In this document: piece after piece, positions 27,138-35,768 of the stretch
Position numbering within the stretch: the stretch's first letter is position 1
Layout: each line of letters starts with the position of its first letter
From: Pseudoflavonifractor sp.
GTDB lineage: Bacteria; Bacteroidota; Bacteroidia; Bacteroidales; Muribaculaceae
Assembly (NCBI GenBank): GCA_023667145.1
Contig: JAMPAQ010000001.1
Coordinates: forward strand, 1,112,138 to 1,176,137
Length of the DNA stretch: 64,000 bases
Direction: 5' to 3'
Translations under genes and position numbers: made by a program
The notes under the pieces: model-generated
The model's input: only the letters and a program-made list of their open reading frames with translations
Database searches by the model: none
Told to the model about the DNA's origin: nothing

Positions 27138-28981
27138 CCACATCGCCCTTCCCATCCAAGATTATGAGAGCGTTGCGTAATCCGCTGATACAATTCTACC
27201 TGTGTGCCGTAGCGCTCATAGCCATGCAGATTCAGCTGTTCCTCTACCGACTTGGTATACCCAATACCCTTGTCCGACCTTACGCCACTGCCTTCCTACG
27301 CGTTGCCGAAGCGGCCCTGCTGATGCTTCCGATTGTCTTTCTGCCACGCAAATGCAGATGGATGACATGGTGCATCACTGCCCTGCTCACCATATTTATG
27401 CTCGCCAATCAGTGGTATTTCATCAACTACAATGACACCATTCCCATATCGGCAGTATTCATGTCGACAAATCTGTCTCCCATTGTATTGACAAGTGCTT
27501 TTGCGAGCGTAACAGCGGCAGACATACTGACTGTCTTGCCGCCAATCATCCTCTATGCTATATATCGGATATGGCTGCGGGACAGACTGCGCAATTACAC
27601 TGCGGAGTGGAAAATCAAGGCCAGCGCCACGGCTTTTGCCCTTATCATGACTATCGCCGCCCAGACGGGACTCTCATACTCGTCTTATCAGTGGGCTATA
27701 GTGATGCAATGCCGCCCCAAGACATTTTCGGAATTTTGGGAACAATGTGTCGTAAACCGATTCAAGGTAGAGGATTGTGGCGTATATCTTGGTTTGCAAT
27801 CAGCCGGATTTCCCGCATATACCATAATGCTGCTCAACAACATCCAGCCAGACATCTCACTAACTCCCGGCCTTGCCAATGACATTGAGCAGTACATCGA
27901 TAACACGATTCCGACGTATACTGACAATCTCCATGATGTACCCGATTGCCGTAATCTTATTACCATAATCGTTGAATCGCTTAACTCTTGGGTTGTGGAC
28001 TACCGCATAGACGGAGTTGAGGTCACTCCTGTACTCAACTCGCTTTTCAACAGTGACAGTGTCATCACTTGTCGCACGATATTGCCACAGATTGCCCACG
28101 GAATGTCGAGTGACGGACATCTGATGTACAATACGGGACTTTTCCCCATATATCAAGGTGCCACATCCGTCCTATATGGTAACGAAAGCTATCCCTCAAT
28201 AGCAAAGGCACTTTCAAGGCACAATTATCACGCCTACGAACTCGCCCCGACATACGGTACTTTGTGGAACAACCGAAACACAACACGTGCGTTCGGATTT
28301 GACCGCTTTGAGGACTTGAACGACATTTCCATGATATATGAAATCAGCGAGGCAGATGGAAATGACCGTGTCGTATTCCAGTATGCCTTGTCGCGTCTTG
28401 CCGATATGCCACAGCCATTCTACGCCCAAATAGTGACAATCAGCACCCACTCCCCCTATACAATCCCAAGCGATTTCAGCGTCCCTATAACCACATCCGG
28501 GCTGATGCTCCCGGCAGAGGCACTCAACTATCTTGGGAAAATGATGTACTTTGACACGGCTCTCGATGAATTTATAACGGGATTAAAGAAAAACGGATTA
28601 TACAACAATTCAATAATCGTCATAATCTCTGACCACAACCGACTCGATGCCAATATACCCGATGGACGACCCACGGCCAATGATTCCGATACATTCATAC
28701 CGATGGTGATACTCAATACGGGGATAGGCTATCACCACACTAAAGTTATGGGCCAGATTGACGTATACCCGACCCTGCTCGACATAATGGGTGCGAACGA
28801 CTATTACTGGAAAGGGGTAGGGAGAAGCATACTCAGGTCTCCCACTGTCAACGCCGCCATTGCTACCGATGGTCACGTTGTCGGTGATACAACATCTACA
28901 TCCCTCAACCGTGATGCCAGACATATGAGCGACTTGATGATCCGCTCTCACTATTTTTCTCTCAAGAACAAACAAAAATAG
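27134..28981 (+). CDS. LTA-synthase/phosphoethanolamine-transferase-like membrane enzyme
   Basis: This 615-residue protein has five or so membrane helices in residues 15–195 and a periplasmic alkaline-phosphatase-superfamily domain from about 265. ITIIVESLNSW gives the first metal-binding Glu, GMSSDGH holds the likely nucleophile region, STHSPYT follows, and VIISDHNR supplies the Asp-His pair. Such enzymes move phosphoglycerol or phosphoethanolamine onto glycans or lipid A. Several residues differ from well-studied EptA/LtaS, so the donor is unclear. It is the last gene of the mtaB operon; a stem (28996–29029) follows. Confidence 0.83.
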   Translation: MTTSPFPSKIMRALRNPLIQFYLCAVALIAMQIQLFLYRLGIPNTLVRPYATAFLRVAEAALLMLPIVFLPRKCRWMTWCITALLTIFMLANQWYFINYNDTIPISAVFMSTNLSPIVLTSAFASVTAADILTVLPPIILYAIYRIWLRDRLRNYTAEWKIKASATAFALIMTIAAQTGLSYSSYQWAIVMQCRPKTFSEFWEQCVVNRFKVEDCGVYLGLQSAGFPAYTIMLLNNIQPDISLTPGLANDIEQYIDNTIPTYTDNLHDVPDCRNLITIIVESLNSWVVDYRIDGVEVTPVLNSLFNSDSVITCRTILPQIAHGMSSDGHLMYNTGLFPIYQGATSVLYGNESYPSIAKALSRHNYHAYELAPTYGTLWNNRNTTRAFGFDRFEDLNDISMIYEISEADGNDRVVFQYALSRLADMPQPFYAQIVTISTHSPYTIPSDFSVPITTSGLMLPAEALNYLGKMMYFDTALDEFITGLKKNGLYNNSIIVIISDHNRLDANIPDGRPTANDSDTFIPMVILNTGIGYHHTKVMGQIDVYPTLLDIMGANDYYWKGVGRSILRSPTVNAAIATDGHVVGDTTSTSLNRDARHMSDLMIRSHYFSLKNKQK

Positions 28982-28995
28982 CCCCGGCTATAACA

Positions 28996-29029
28996 CAGCA
29001 GGGCCGCCCGGAAGTGGACGACCCTGCTG
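28996..29029. terminator. Terminator-like stem between convergent genes
   Basis: CAGCAGGG (28996–29003) pairs with CCCTGCTG (29022–29029); weaker complementary bases extend the stem on both sides. It lies between the stops of the LTA-synthase-like gene and the convergent HU gene. There is no strong U-tract. Confidence 0.6.
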
Positions 29030-29048
29030 CTATGGCTAAAAGATATGA

Positions 29049-29315
29049 TTATTTAATCTCAAGGTCAGCACCGGGTTTGAATTTAACGACCTTACGTGCC
29101 GGGATTTCAATCTTCTGCTTTGTCTGGGGATTGATGCCTGTACGTGCGCCCTTCTCGGTCACAGAGAAAGTACCAAAGCCGATGAGCTGTACCTTGTCGT
29201 CGTTGGCGAGTGCCTGGCTGATGCTCTCAAGAACGGCGTCAAGAGCCTTTTTGGCATCTACTTTTGAAAGCTCGGCTTTAGCCGCAATTTCATTGATCAA
29301 GTCTGTTTTGTTCAT
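29049..29315 (-). CDS. HU-family DNA-binding protein
   Basis: This 88-residue protein is a complete HU: MNKTDLINEIAAKAELSK, the helix-pair region, IGFGTFSV, and the arm signature ARTGINPQTKQKI, ending in FKPGADLEIK. It acts as a dimer that bends and compacts DNA. It is monocistronic, divergent from the rhomboid gene, with its own consensus promoter at 29359–29388. Confidence 0.96.
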   Translation of the reverse strand: MNKTDLINEIAAKAELSKVDAKKALDAVLESISQALANDDKVQLIGFGTFSVTEKGARTGINPQTKQKIEIPARKVVKFKPGADLEIK

Positions 29316-29358
29316 AATGAGTAAAGATTATTGTTAGATCTTGGATTTTACACTGCTA

Positions 29359-29388
29359 CAAATATAGACTTAAAAATTGAAAAACAAA
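29359..29388 (-). promoter_or_regulatory. Promoter of the HU gene
   Basis: On the minus strand TTTG (plus 29385–29388) and TATATTTG (plus 29359–29366) are 18 bp apart and point toward the HU start at 29315. Confidence 0.8.
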
Positions 29389-29424
29389 CTATTATTTTCA
29401 AAAAAATGAGAAAAAACCATTTAT

Positions 29425-29457
29425 TTTGGCATCGCGCATTACTTATTCGTATATTTG
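29425..29457 (+). promoter_or_regulatory. Promoter of the rhomboid–EEP operon
   Basis: TTTG (29425–29428) and TATATTTG (29450–29457) are 21 bp apart. The -7 box includes the TTG at 29455, so that codon cannot be the translation start of the following gene; ATG 29482 is. Confidence 0.8.
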
Positions 29458-29481
29458 CAATATAAAATCACACCTTTGGTA

Positions 29482-30243
29482 ATGCTCAATCAAGGAAGCT
29501 CATTTTTCAGAAACATACCCCCGGTAACAAAAAACCTGATAATCATCAATTTTATTGTATGGTTGGCGATGCTCATACTCCCACATCGTCTCGGCATCGA
29601 CTTTGTGAGATATGGAGGACTCCATTATGTCACCGCGCCCGACTTCAATCCGGCACAGATTGTCACCTACATGTTCATGCACTCGACCGACAGCATAGCC
29701 CACTTGTTTTTCAACATGTTCACGCTGTTCATGTTTGGCATGACACTTGAGCGGGTGCTTGGCGGCAAGCGATACCTTTTCTACTATCTGTCGACCGGCA
29801 TCGGGGCCGCCCTCGTGCAGGAGCTCGTATGGGGCCTGACACTCGACAGCATGGCCACTGAGGCGTTTGCCCGGCTCAACGGGCTGGCGGTATCGCAGGC
29901 ACGTGAGATATTGGCGATGCCGGAGTTTGCCCAACAGTCAGCCGATTTCATCTCCATGGTGTCCAACTCGCTCGTGACCATCGGAGCGTCAGGAGCCGTA
30001 TTTGGCATCCTCCTCGCTTTCGGTATGATATTCCCCAACCGCCCGCTCTACCTCATGTTCATCCCCATCCCCATCAAGGCCAAATGGATGGTGATAGGAT
30101 ACGGTGTGCTCGAGCTGTTCTTCGGCGTGAGCGGCACCATGAGCAGCGTGGCCCACTTCGCCCATCTCGGCGGCATGATATTCGGGCTCATAATGATACT
30201 CTACTGGAAACGTAACGGCACCATACATGGCACGTATTATTGA
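29482..30243 (+). CDS. Rhomboid family intramembrane serine protease (copy 1)
   Basis: This 253-residue polytopic protein has the rhomboid landmarks: the H-x-x-x-N helix (IAHLFFNMFTLFMFG), the catalytic Ser in GASGAVFG, and the catalytic His in H-F-A-H-L-G-G-M-I-F-G. ATG 29482 was chosen because an earlier TTG lies inside the promoter. It overlaps the second rhomboid by 17 nt. Rhomboids cut membrane proteins within the bilayer; the substrate is unknown. An insertion of about 30 residues precedes the catalytic Ser. Confidence 0.9.
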   Translation: MLNQGSSFFRNIPPVTKNLIIINFIVWLAMLILPHRLGIDFVRYGGLHYVTAPDFNPAQIVTYMFMHSTDSIAHLFFNMFTLFMFGMTLERVLGGKRYLFYYLSTGIGAALVQELVWGLTLDSMATEAFARLNGLAVSQAREILAMPEFAQQSADFISMVSNSLVTIGASGAVFGILLAFGMIFPNRPLYLMFIPIPIKAKWMVIGYGVLELFFGVSGTMSSVAHFAHLGGMIFGLIMILYWKRNGTIHGTYY

Positions 30244-31144
30244 TACGCTACGCTATCACTACACGACCGGCTCGATGCTGATAAAACTTATCTTCATCAA
30301 TGTCGGCGTATTCATGTTGCTGCGTGTCGGAGCGCTTGTCTGCGCCCTGTCCGGCATCTCCGACGCGTGGTTCCTCCACTGGGTCGAGCTGCCGTCAAGT
30401 CCCGCGCTGCTTGTCAGGATGCCCTGGACTCTCCTCACCTACATGTTCGCACAGTACGACGCGCTCCACATCCTGTTCAACATGCTATGGTTCTACTGGT
30501 TCGGACAGATATTCATGCTCACCGACACATCCCGGCGCATGGTGGCGCTGTATATCTACGGTGGCATAGCGGGCGCCGCCCTGTTCATGGCCGCCTATAA
30601 CCTGCTGCCCGCATTTCACGGCACCATGGGATGGCTCATAGGGTCATCGGCATCGGTGATCGCCATAGTGACTGCAACGGCCATCGCCCATCCCGATTAC
30701 AAGGTAGGACTGCTGTTTTTCGGAGAGGTGTCGCTAAAATGGATAGCAATCGTCACCATAGGCATCGACCTGCTTAGCATCGGCGGCAGCAACGCCGGTG
30801 GCCATGTGGCCCATCTCGGCGGCGCGGCGATGGGTGCGTTGTACGGATATATGCTCAACAACGAGAGGGACATAACCAAGCCTTTCAACAAGTTGATGGA
30901 TACCATCGCAAACGCACTCAAGGCAATATCGACCCCACGCCATCATCCCAATGGCTCACGGCATGGTGGCCCGACATCATCACACAAGGCTTCTTATGGG
31001 TCAAAAAACGCCTCAAGCAGCAATGCCAAGGCCGAGTCAACCCTCGACGAAATACTCGACAAAATCAAGAAGTCAGGCTACACCTCACTGACAGCCGACG
31101 AGAAACGACGGTTGTTTGAGGCAAGCAAAAACTTAGGGAAGTAG
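30227..31144 (+). CDS. Rhomboid family protein (copy 2)
   Basis: This 305-residue second rhomboid has the H-I-L-F-N-M-L-W-F-Y helix, GSSASVIA around the expected catalytic Ser (G-x-S-A instead of G-x-S-G), and HVAHLGGAAMG with the catalytic His. The C-terminal ~80 residues are a polar linker and a short helical tail (STLDEILDKIKKSGYTSLTADEKRRL) that resembles the cytoplasmic tail seen on Bacteroidetes rhomboids. It is co-transcribed with copy 1. Activity is likely but not certain given the altered loop. Confidence 0.87.
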   Translation: MARIIDTLRYHYTTGSMLIKLIFINVGVFMLLRVGALVCALSGISDAWFLHWVELPSSPALLVRMPWTLLTYMFAQYDALHILFNMLWFYWFGQIFMLTDTSRRMVALYIYGGIAGAALFMAAYNLLPAFHGTMGWLIGSSASVIAIVTATAIAHPDYKVGLLFFGEVSLKWIAIVTIGIDLLSIGGSNAGGHVAHLGGAAMGALYGYMLNNERDITKPFNKLMDTIANALKAISTPRHHPNGSRHGGPTSSHKASYGSKNASSSNAKAESTLDEILDKIKKSGYTSLTADEKRRLFEASKNLGK

Positions 31145-31149
31145 GCACG

Positions 31150-32349
31150 ATGGGATACACGTTTCCAATAAACCGGCACAACATCTTCACGGCACTCGGC
31201 GTGATGGCTAACGTTATCATGCTCATCCTCACGCTCGTCGGGGCATACGGAGGCTACATCTATCCCTCGGTTATGCCCCTTGCCTCAATAATAGTGATGG
31301 TATTTCCCATAATAATCGTCGCCGACTTAGCCCTGTTGGCCCTTGACCTCATACTGTGTCGCCGTCTCGCATGGGTACCTGCGGCAGCGATGCTGCTGTC
31401 AGCCGGAGCCATATTTGCCACAAGCCCCGTCACATTTCCCCACGGCAAGCCCGACTATGACGAGGAGCGCCGCATGTTCACCGTGCTTACCTACAACACG
31501 CTCAACTTCATAGACAATCAGGACATATATCCCGACAGCACCAACCGCACCCTGACATACATCCTGTCGACCGATGCCGACATAGTGTGCTTGCAAGAGT
31601 GCGGGTACATCGGGCCGTTTGCCCCGCTGTTCATCGGCCACGAGCAGGTCGATTCCATCTACGAGCGCTATCCCTACCGCCACATCGGCAAGAACGGCCA
31701 GTCCATACTGTCAAAGTTTCCGCTCCTCCCCATCCCGTTGCGCACCGACAAGGACGACGACGCGGCATTTACCGCCTACCGAACCAACATCCACGGTCAT
31801 GTGATGACCATATTCAACGTCCACCTGCAATCACTCGGACTGACCACAAGTGACCGCGAACTGTTCTTGCAGATGACATCGGTCGACAGCCGCAAATCAC
31901 TCGCGCACATACGCTCACAGTTGCTCGAAAAACTTTTTGACGGCTTCCTCCAACGCGCCAAGCAAGCCGACCGCATATCACTGTGGGTACAGGCATTCGA
32001 CAACACCAACATACTGCTGTGTGGCGACTTCAACGACGTGACACTCAGCTACGCCTACCGCGCGATGGAGCGGGCCGGACTCAAGGACGCATATCCCCGA
32101 GGAGCGTTTGGCCCGACAATCACTTACAACGACAACCGATTCTACTTCCATATCGACCAGATATTCTATAAGGGCGATTTCAAGGTCGTGGATGTCAAGC
32201 GCGGCAATATTCCGTCAAGCGACCACTATCCGCTGCTCACCACGTTTATGTGGGACCGCAACCTGCGTCGCCCGCTCGTGTTCGACACGTCATCCATGCC
32301 AATTGACACCACCTATTACACCCCACGGACCAAATCACCCCGAAGATGA
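31150..32349 (+). CDS. Endonuclease/exonuclease/phosphatase-family protein (copy 1)
   Basis: This 399-residue protein has three N-terminal membrane helices (about 12–90) and an EEP domain from about 108: LTYNTLNF, DIVCLQECG with the metal-binding Glu, NVHLQSLG, CGDFNDV, and the terminal SDHYPLL with the catalytic His. It is a membrane-anchored Mg-dependent phosphoesterase of unknown substrate (nuclease, sphingomyelinase or phosphatase type). It is followed, with a 4-nt overlap, by a paralogue. Confidence 0.87.
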   Translation: MGYTFPINRHNIFTALGVMANVIMLILTLVGAYGGYIYPSVMPLASIIVMVFPIIIVADLALLALDLILCRRLAWVPAAAMLLSAGAIFATSPVTFPHGKPDYDEERRMFTVLTYNTLNFIDNQDIYPDSTNRTLTYILSTDADIVCLQECGYIGPFAPLFIGHEQVDSIYERYPYRHIGKNGQSILSKFPLLPIPLRTDKDDDAAFTAYRTNIHGHVMTIFNVHLQSLGLTTSDRELFLQMTSVDSRKSLAHIRSQLLEKLFDGFLQRAKQADRISLWVQAFDNTNILLCGDFNDVTLSYAYRAMERAGLKDAYPRGAFGPTITYNDNRFYFHIDQIFYKGDFKVVDVKRGNIPSSDHYPLLTTFMWDRNLRRPLVFDTSSMPIDTTYYTPRTKSPRR

Positions 32350-33515
32350 GACAGCACGACAACCCCCTCAGGCGCATATCCCGCACAGTCTGTGCCGTCA
32401 TATCCATCCTGACGGCCGTCGGCACCGTCTGGGGCGCATACGGAGGTCTGGCCAATCCTGACAACTCGGTCCTGTCGAGCCTGATGTGCCTTGCATTCCC
32501 CCTCTGGGTCATAGCCGACATCGTGATACTGCTCATTGACCTGTGGCTCGCGCCCCGGTGGATTGCCGCGCCAATCCTGTCGATAATCCTATCGGCGCCA
32601 ACTGTCGCCGACTACTTCCCATGCAGCACGTCGGCACGCGGCATCACCTCTCTCGACAGCATCGAGCGCAAGCGGGCATTCACGCTGTTGACCTACAACA
32701 TCACCTCATTCCGCGATACTGAGGGGATATACCCCGATGAGGGCAACCGCACCCTGCGGCAGATTATTGATGCCGATGCCGACATCGTGTGCCTTCAGGA
32801 GGTGGTCAAAAAGAAGATAGAGGGGCATGTCGATTCATTAAAGATCACACCTGCTCTGCGCGGGAAAATCGACTCGATATACCCCCACCGCAAGCTGACG
32901 TTTGACGGACTGGCGATGCTGTCAAAATATCCGTTCAGGGCCGAGCGGTTCCAGCACAAGCCGGGCGACGCCGCCGAAATGTGCCGGTTTGACATCGACA
33001 TGGATGGCCGTCGGTTGGCGATATTCAACGTCCACCTGCAATCACTCGGATTCAAGCGTGACGAGAAAAAGGTGTTCCGCGAGCTTACCGACATGAAAGC
33101 CTCAAAGCAAGACATAAAGGATGTGCGCTACAAGCTGCTGACAAAGTTCAAGTCGGCCAACATTACCCGCGCCGACCAGGTGAGACGGTTGTTGGGCTAC
33201 ATGAGCGCTGCCGGCAAGAACGTGATCGTGTGTGGTGACTTCAACGACGTGCCCGCCTCCTACTCCTACCGCATGTTGCGCGACTCGGGTCTGCATGATG
33301 CCTTTGAGGAGACGGCCTTTTTCCCCACCATCACCCACCATGCCGACCACTTCTTCTTCCGCATAGACCACATACTCTACCGTGGCGGCTTGAAAGCGAT
33401 TGACATCAGCCGTGGCGACACCCGCTCAAGCGACCATTATTACCTTATGGCCACATTCCTGTGGGATGCCGACGATGAGGAAGACGGAGACAAAGCCGAC
33501 ACCAACCGACAATAG
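32346..33515 (+). CDS. Endonuclease/exonuclease/phosphatase-family protein (copy 2)
   Basis: This 389-residue protein is a tandem paralogue of the previous gene, with the same plan: three N-terminal helices, LTYNITSF, DIVCLQEVV, NVHLQSLGF, CGDFNDVP and SDHYYLM. The shared stretch GNRTLRQIIDADADIV/SNRTLTYILSTDADIV shows the duplication. Keeping both copies suggests distinct substrates. It is the fourth gene of the rhomboid–EEP operon; 26 nt separate it from the M3 peptidase. Confidence 0.87.
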   Translation: MRQHDNPLRRISRTVCAVISILTAVGTVWGAYGGLANPDNSVLSSLMCLAFPLWVIADIVILLIDLWLAPRWIAAPILSIILSAPTVADYFPCSTSARGITSLDSIERKRAFTLLTYNITSFRDTEGIYPDEGNRTLRQIIDADADIVCLQEVVKKKIEGHVDSLKITPALRGKIDSIYPHRKLTFDGLAMLSKYPFRAERFQHKPGDAAEMCRFDIDMDGRRLAIFNVHLQSLGFKRDEKKVFRELTDMKASKQDIKDVRYKLLTKFKSANITRADQVRRLLGYMSAAGKNVIVCGDFNDVPASYSYRMLRDSGLHDAFEETAFFPTITHHADHFFFRIDHILYRGGLKAIDISRGDTRSSDHYYLMATFLWDADDEEDGDKADTNRQ

Positions 33516-33541
33516 ACACATTAACCAATTAATGATACCTG

Positions 33542-35683
33542 ATGATGAAACCCAGACTTTTAACCGCCGTGGTTGCCTGTACGCTTATGGGCGCCGCTGC
33601 AATCCCCGCAACGGGACAAGAAAAACCTGAGAAAATGAACCCCGACCGAGTAAATCCGTTTGTCGAGCCGTACAACACGCCGTTTGACATCCCCCCATTT
33701 GAGGAAATCGAGTATGAGGACTACCTCCCTGCCATAACCGCCGGCATCGAGCGTCAGAGACAGGAGGTAGCCGCCATAGTCAACAACAAGCAGACCCCCA
33801 CATTTGAGAACACTATCCTCGCCCTCGACAACTCGGGCGAATTGCTCGAAAAGGCGATGATCGTCTTCTCGGCTCTCGATGAGTCGATGTCGTCGCCCGA
33901 GATGGTTGCCATAGCCGAGAAGGCATATCCGATGGTATCGCAGCTGAGCGACGAGATATCAATGAACGAGGGTCTGTTCAAGCGTGTCAAGTATCTGTAT
34001 GACAACCGCGACAACCTCGGTCTCGACACCGCGCAGAAGCGTGCCGTCGAGAGCAGCTACAAGAGCGCCGTCCGCAACGGTGCGTTGCTGTCAAAGGCCG
34101 ACAAGGAGAAACTCAAGAAACTCAACACCGAGTTGACCGACCTCTACCTGAAGTTTAACAAAAACCTGCTCAACGCCACCAACTCCTTCCAGATTGTCGT
34201 TGACAATGAGGCCGACCTTGCCGGACTCCCCGCGTCGTCAGTGGCCGTCGCCGCCGAGGAGGCTGAGGCCCGTGGGCTCAAGGGCAAGTGGGTGTTCACG
34301 CTCCATGCGCCGAGCCGCTTGCCGTTGCTTCAATATGCCGACAACCGCGACCTGCGCCGCATGATGTATGAGGGATATACCCGTCTCGCGTCGGGAGGTG
34401 AATATGACAACTATCCTGTCATCAAGGATATTCTGAAAACCCGCATAGAGAAAGCCAAGCTCCTTGGTTTCAACGACTATGCCGACTACATGATTGACAA
34501 TGTGATGGCAAAGACCGAGGAAGCTGCCGAGAACCTGCTGCTACAGATATGGAAACCGGCGATTGCCCGAGTCTCAGAGGAGGTTGCCGAGATGCAGGCT
34601 CTCGCCGACAAGGAGGGCAACAACTTCAAGATTGCCCCCTGGGACTACTATTACTATGCCGAAAAGGTGCGCAAGGACAAGTACAATCTTGACGAGGACG
34701 AGGTTCGCCAGTATTTTGCCGTCGATTCTGTGCGCAACGGCATATTCTATATGGCCAACAAGCTCTATGGAGTCAACTTCACCGAGCTTCCCAATGCCCC
34801 AAAATACCATCCTGAGGTCAAGGTTTATGAGGTTACCGACAGCGCCGGCAAGCATGTGGCCGTGTTCATGACCGACTATTTCCCCCGTGCATCAAAGCGT
34901 CAGGGAGCGTGGATGAGCGAGTTCAAGGGTGCCTATACCGCCGAGGATGGCACCGAGGTACGTCCCATCGTTTACAATGTCGGCAACTTCTCCAAGCCTA
35001 CAGCCGATACCCCCTCATTGCTCACCATCGATGAGGTCGAGACCATGTTCCACGAGTTTGGTCACGGCCTGCACGGTATGCTCACCCGCGCCAAGTACAA
35101 GAGCCAGGCCGGTACCAACGTTGACCGTGACTTCGTCGAACTCCCGTCACAGATTCACGAGCACTGGGCCTTTGAGCCGGAAATGCTCAAGATATATGCC
35201 CATCACTACAAGACAGGCGAACCGATGCCCGATGAGCTGATCAAGAAACTTGAGGCCGCTTCTACCCACAATCAGGGCTTCGTGACCACCGAGCTTGTCG
35301 GGGCTGCCCTCCTCGACCTTGAGTGGGGTAAGCTCACCAACGCCGACAGCATCGACGTAGAGGCGTTTGAGAAGCAGGTCAAGGAAAAACTCAACATGCC
35401 CGCCGAGGTCGAGTTCCGCTACCGCAGCCCCTATTTCAAGCACATATTTGGCAGCGACGGATACTCATGCGGCTACTACACCTACCTTTGGGCCGAGGTG
35501 CTCGACTGTGACGGCTTCGAGCTGTTCAAGGAGAAAGGCATCTTTGACCCCGCCACCGCCAAGGCATTCAAGCAGTACGTCCTTGAAAAAGGCGACAGCG
35601 AGGACCCCATGGAGCTTTACGTCAAGTTCCGTGGCCACAAACCCGAGGTCGATGCCCTCCTGCGCAACCGCGGCCTGAAATAA
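33542..35683 (+). CDS. M3-family metallopeptidase (peptidyl-dipeptidase Dcp-like), exported
   Basis: This 713-residue enzyme has a signal peptide (about 1–25, ending ATGQ) and the thimet-oligopeptidase fold with the zinc motif HEFGHGLHG near residue 505 and a downstream Glu. Its overall features (NPFVEPYNTPFDIPPFEEI start, SDGYSCGYYTYLWAEVLD end) fit the Dcp branch, which removes C-terminal dipeptides. Cleavage of peptides in the periplasm is expected. The start could also be the second ATG at 33545. A strong stem (35705–35749) ends the transcript. Confidence 0.93.
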   Translation: MMKPRLLTAVVACTLMGAAAIPATGQEKPEKMNPDRVNPFVEPYNTPFDIPPFEEIEYEDYLPAITAGIERQRQEVAAIVNNKQTPTFENTILALDNSGELLEKAMIVFSALDESMSSPEMVAIAEKAYPMVSQLSDEISMNEGLFKRVKYLYDNRDNLGLDTAQKRAVESSYKSAVRNGALLSKADKEKLKKLNTELTDLYLKFNKNLLNATNSFQIVVDNEADLAGLPASSVAVAAEEAEARGLKGKWVFTLHAPSRLPLLQYADNRDLRRMMYEGYTRLASGGEYDNYPVIKDILKTRIEKAKLLGFNDYADYMIDNVMAKTEEAAENLLLQIWKPAIARVSEEVAEMQALADKEGNNFKIAPWDYYYYAEKVRKDKYNLDEDEVRQYFAVDSVRNGIFYMANKLYGVNFTELPNAPKYHPEVKVYEVTDSAGKHVAVFMTDYFPRASKRQGAWMSEFKGAYTAEDGTEVRPIVYNVGNFSKPTADTPSLLTIDEVETMFHEFGHGLHGMLTRAKYKSQAGTNVDRDFVELPSQIHEHWAFEPEMLKIYAHHYKTGEPMPDELIKKLEAASTHNQGFVTTELVGAALLDLEWGKLTNADSIDVEAFEKQVKEKLNMPAEVEFRYRSPYFKHIFGSDGYSCGYYTYLWAEVLDCDGFELFKEKGIFDPATAKAFKQYVLEKGDSEDPMELYVKFRGHKPEVDALLRNRGLK

Positions 35684-35704
35684 CCCCACCACGTAACATA
35701 ACAT

Positions 35705-35749
35705 ACAAGTCCGCTGACTTACTCTCATGGTATAAGTCAACGGACTTGT
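35705..35749. terminator. Bidirectional terminator between M3 peptidase and DXS-like gene
   Basis: Seventeen-base arms (35705–35721 and 35733–35749) are complementary except for one C/A mismatch, with an 11-nt loop. The stem lies between convergent stops. Confidence 0.8.
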
Positions 35750-35768
35750 CGTATATGACACTTTATGT

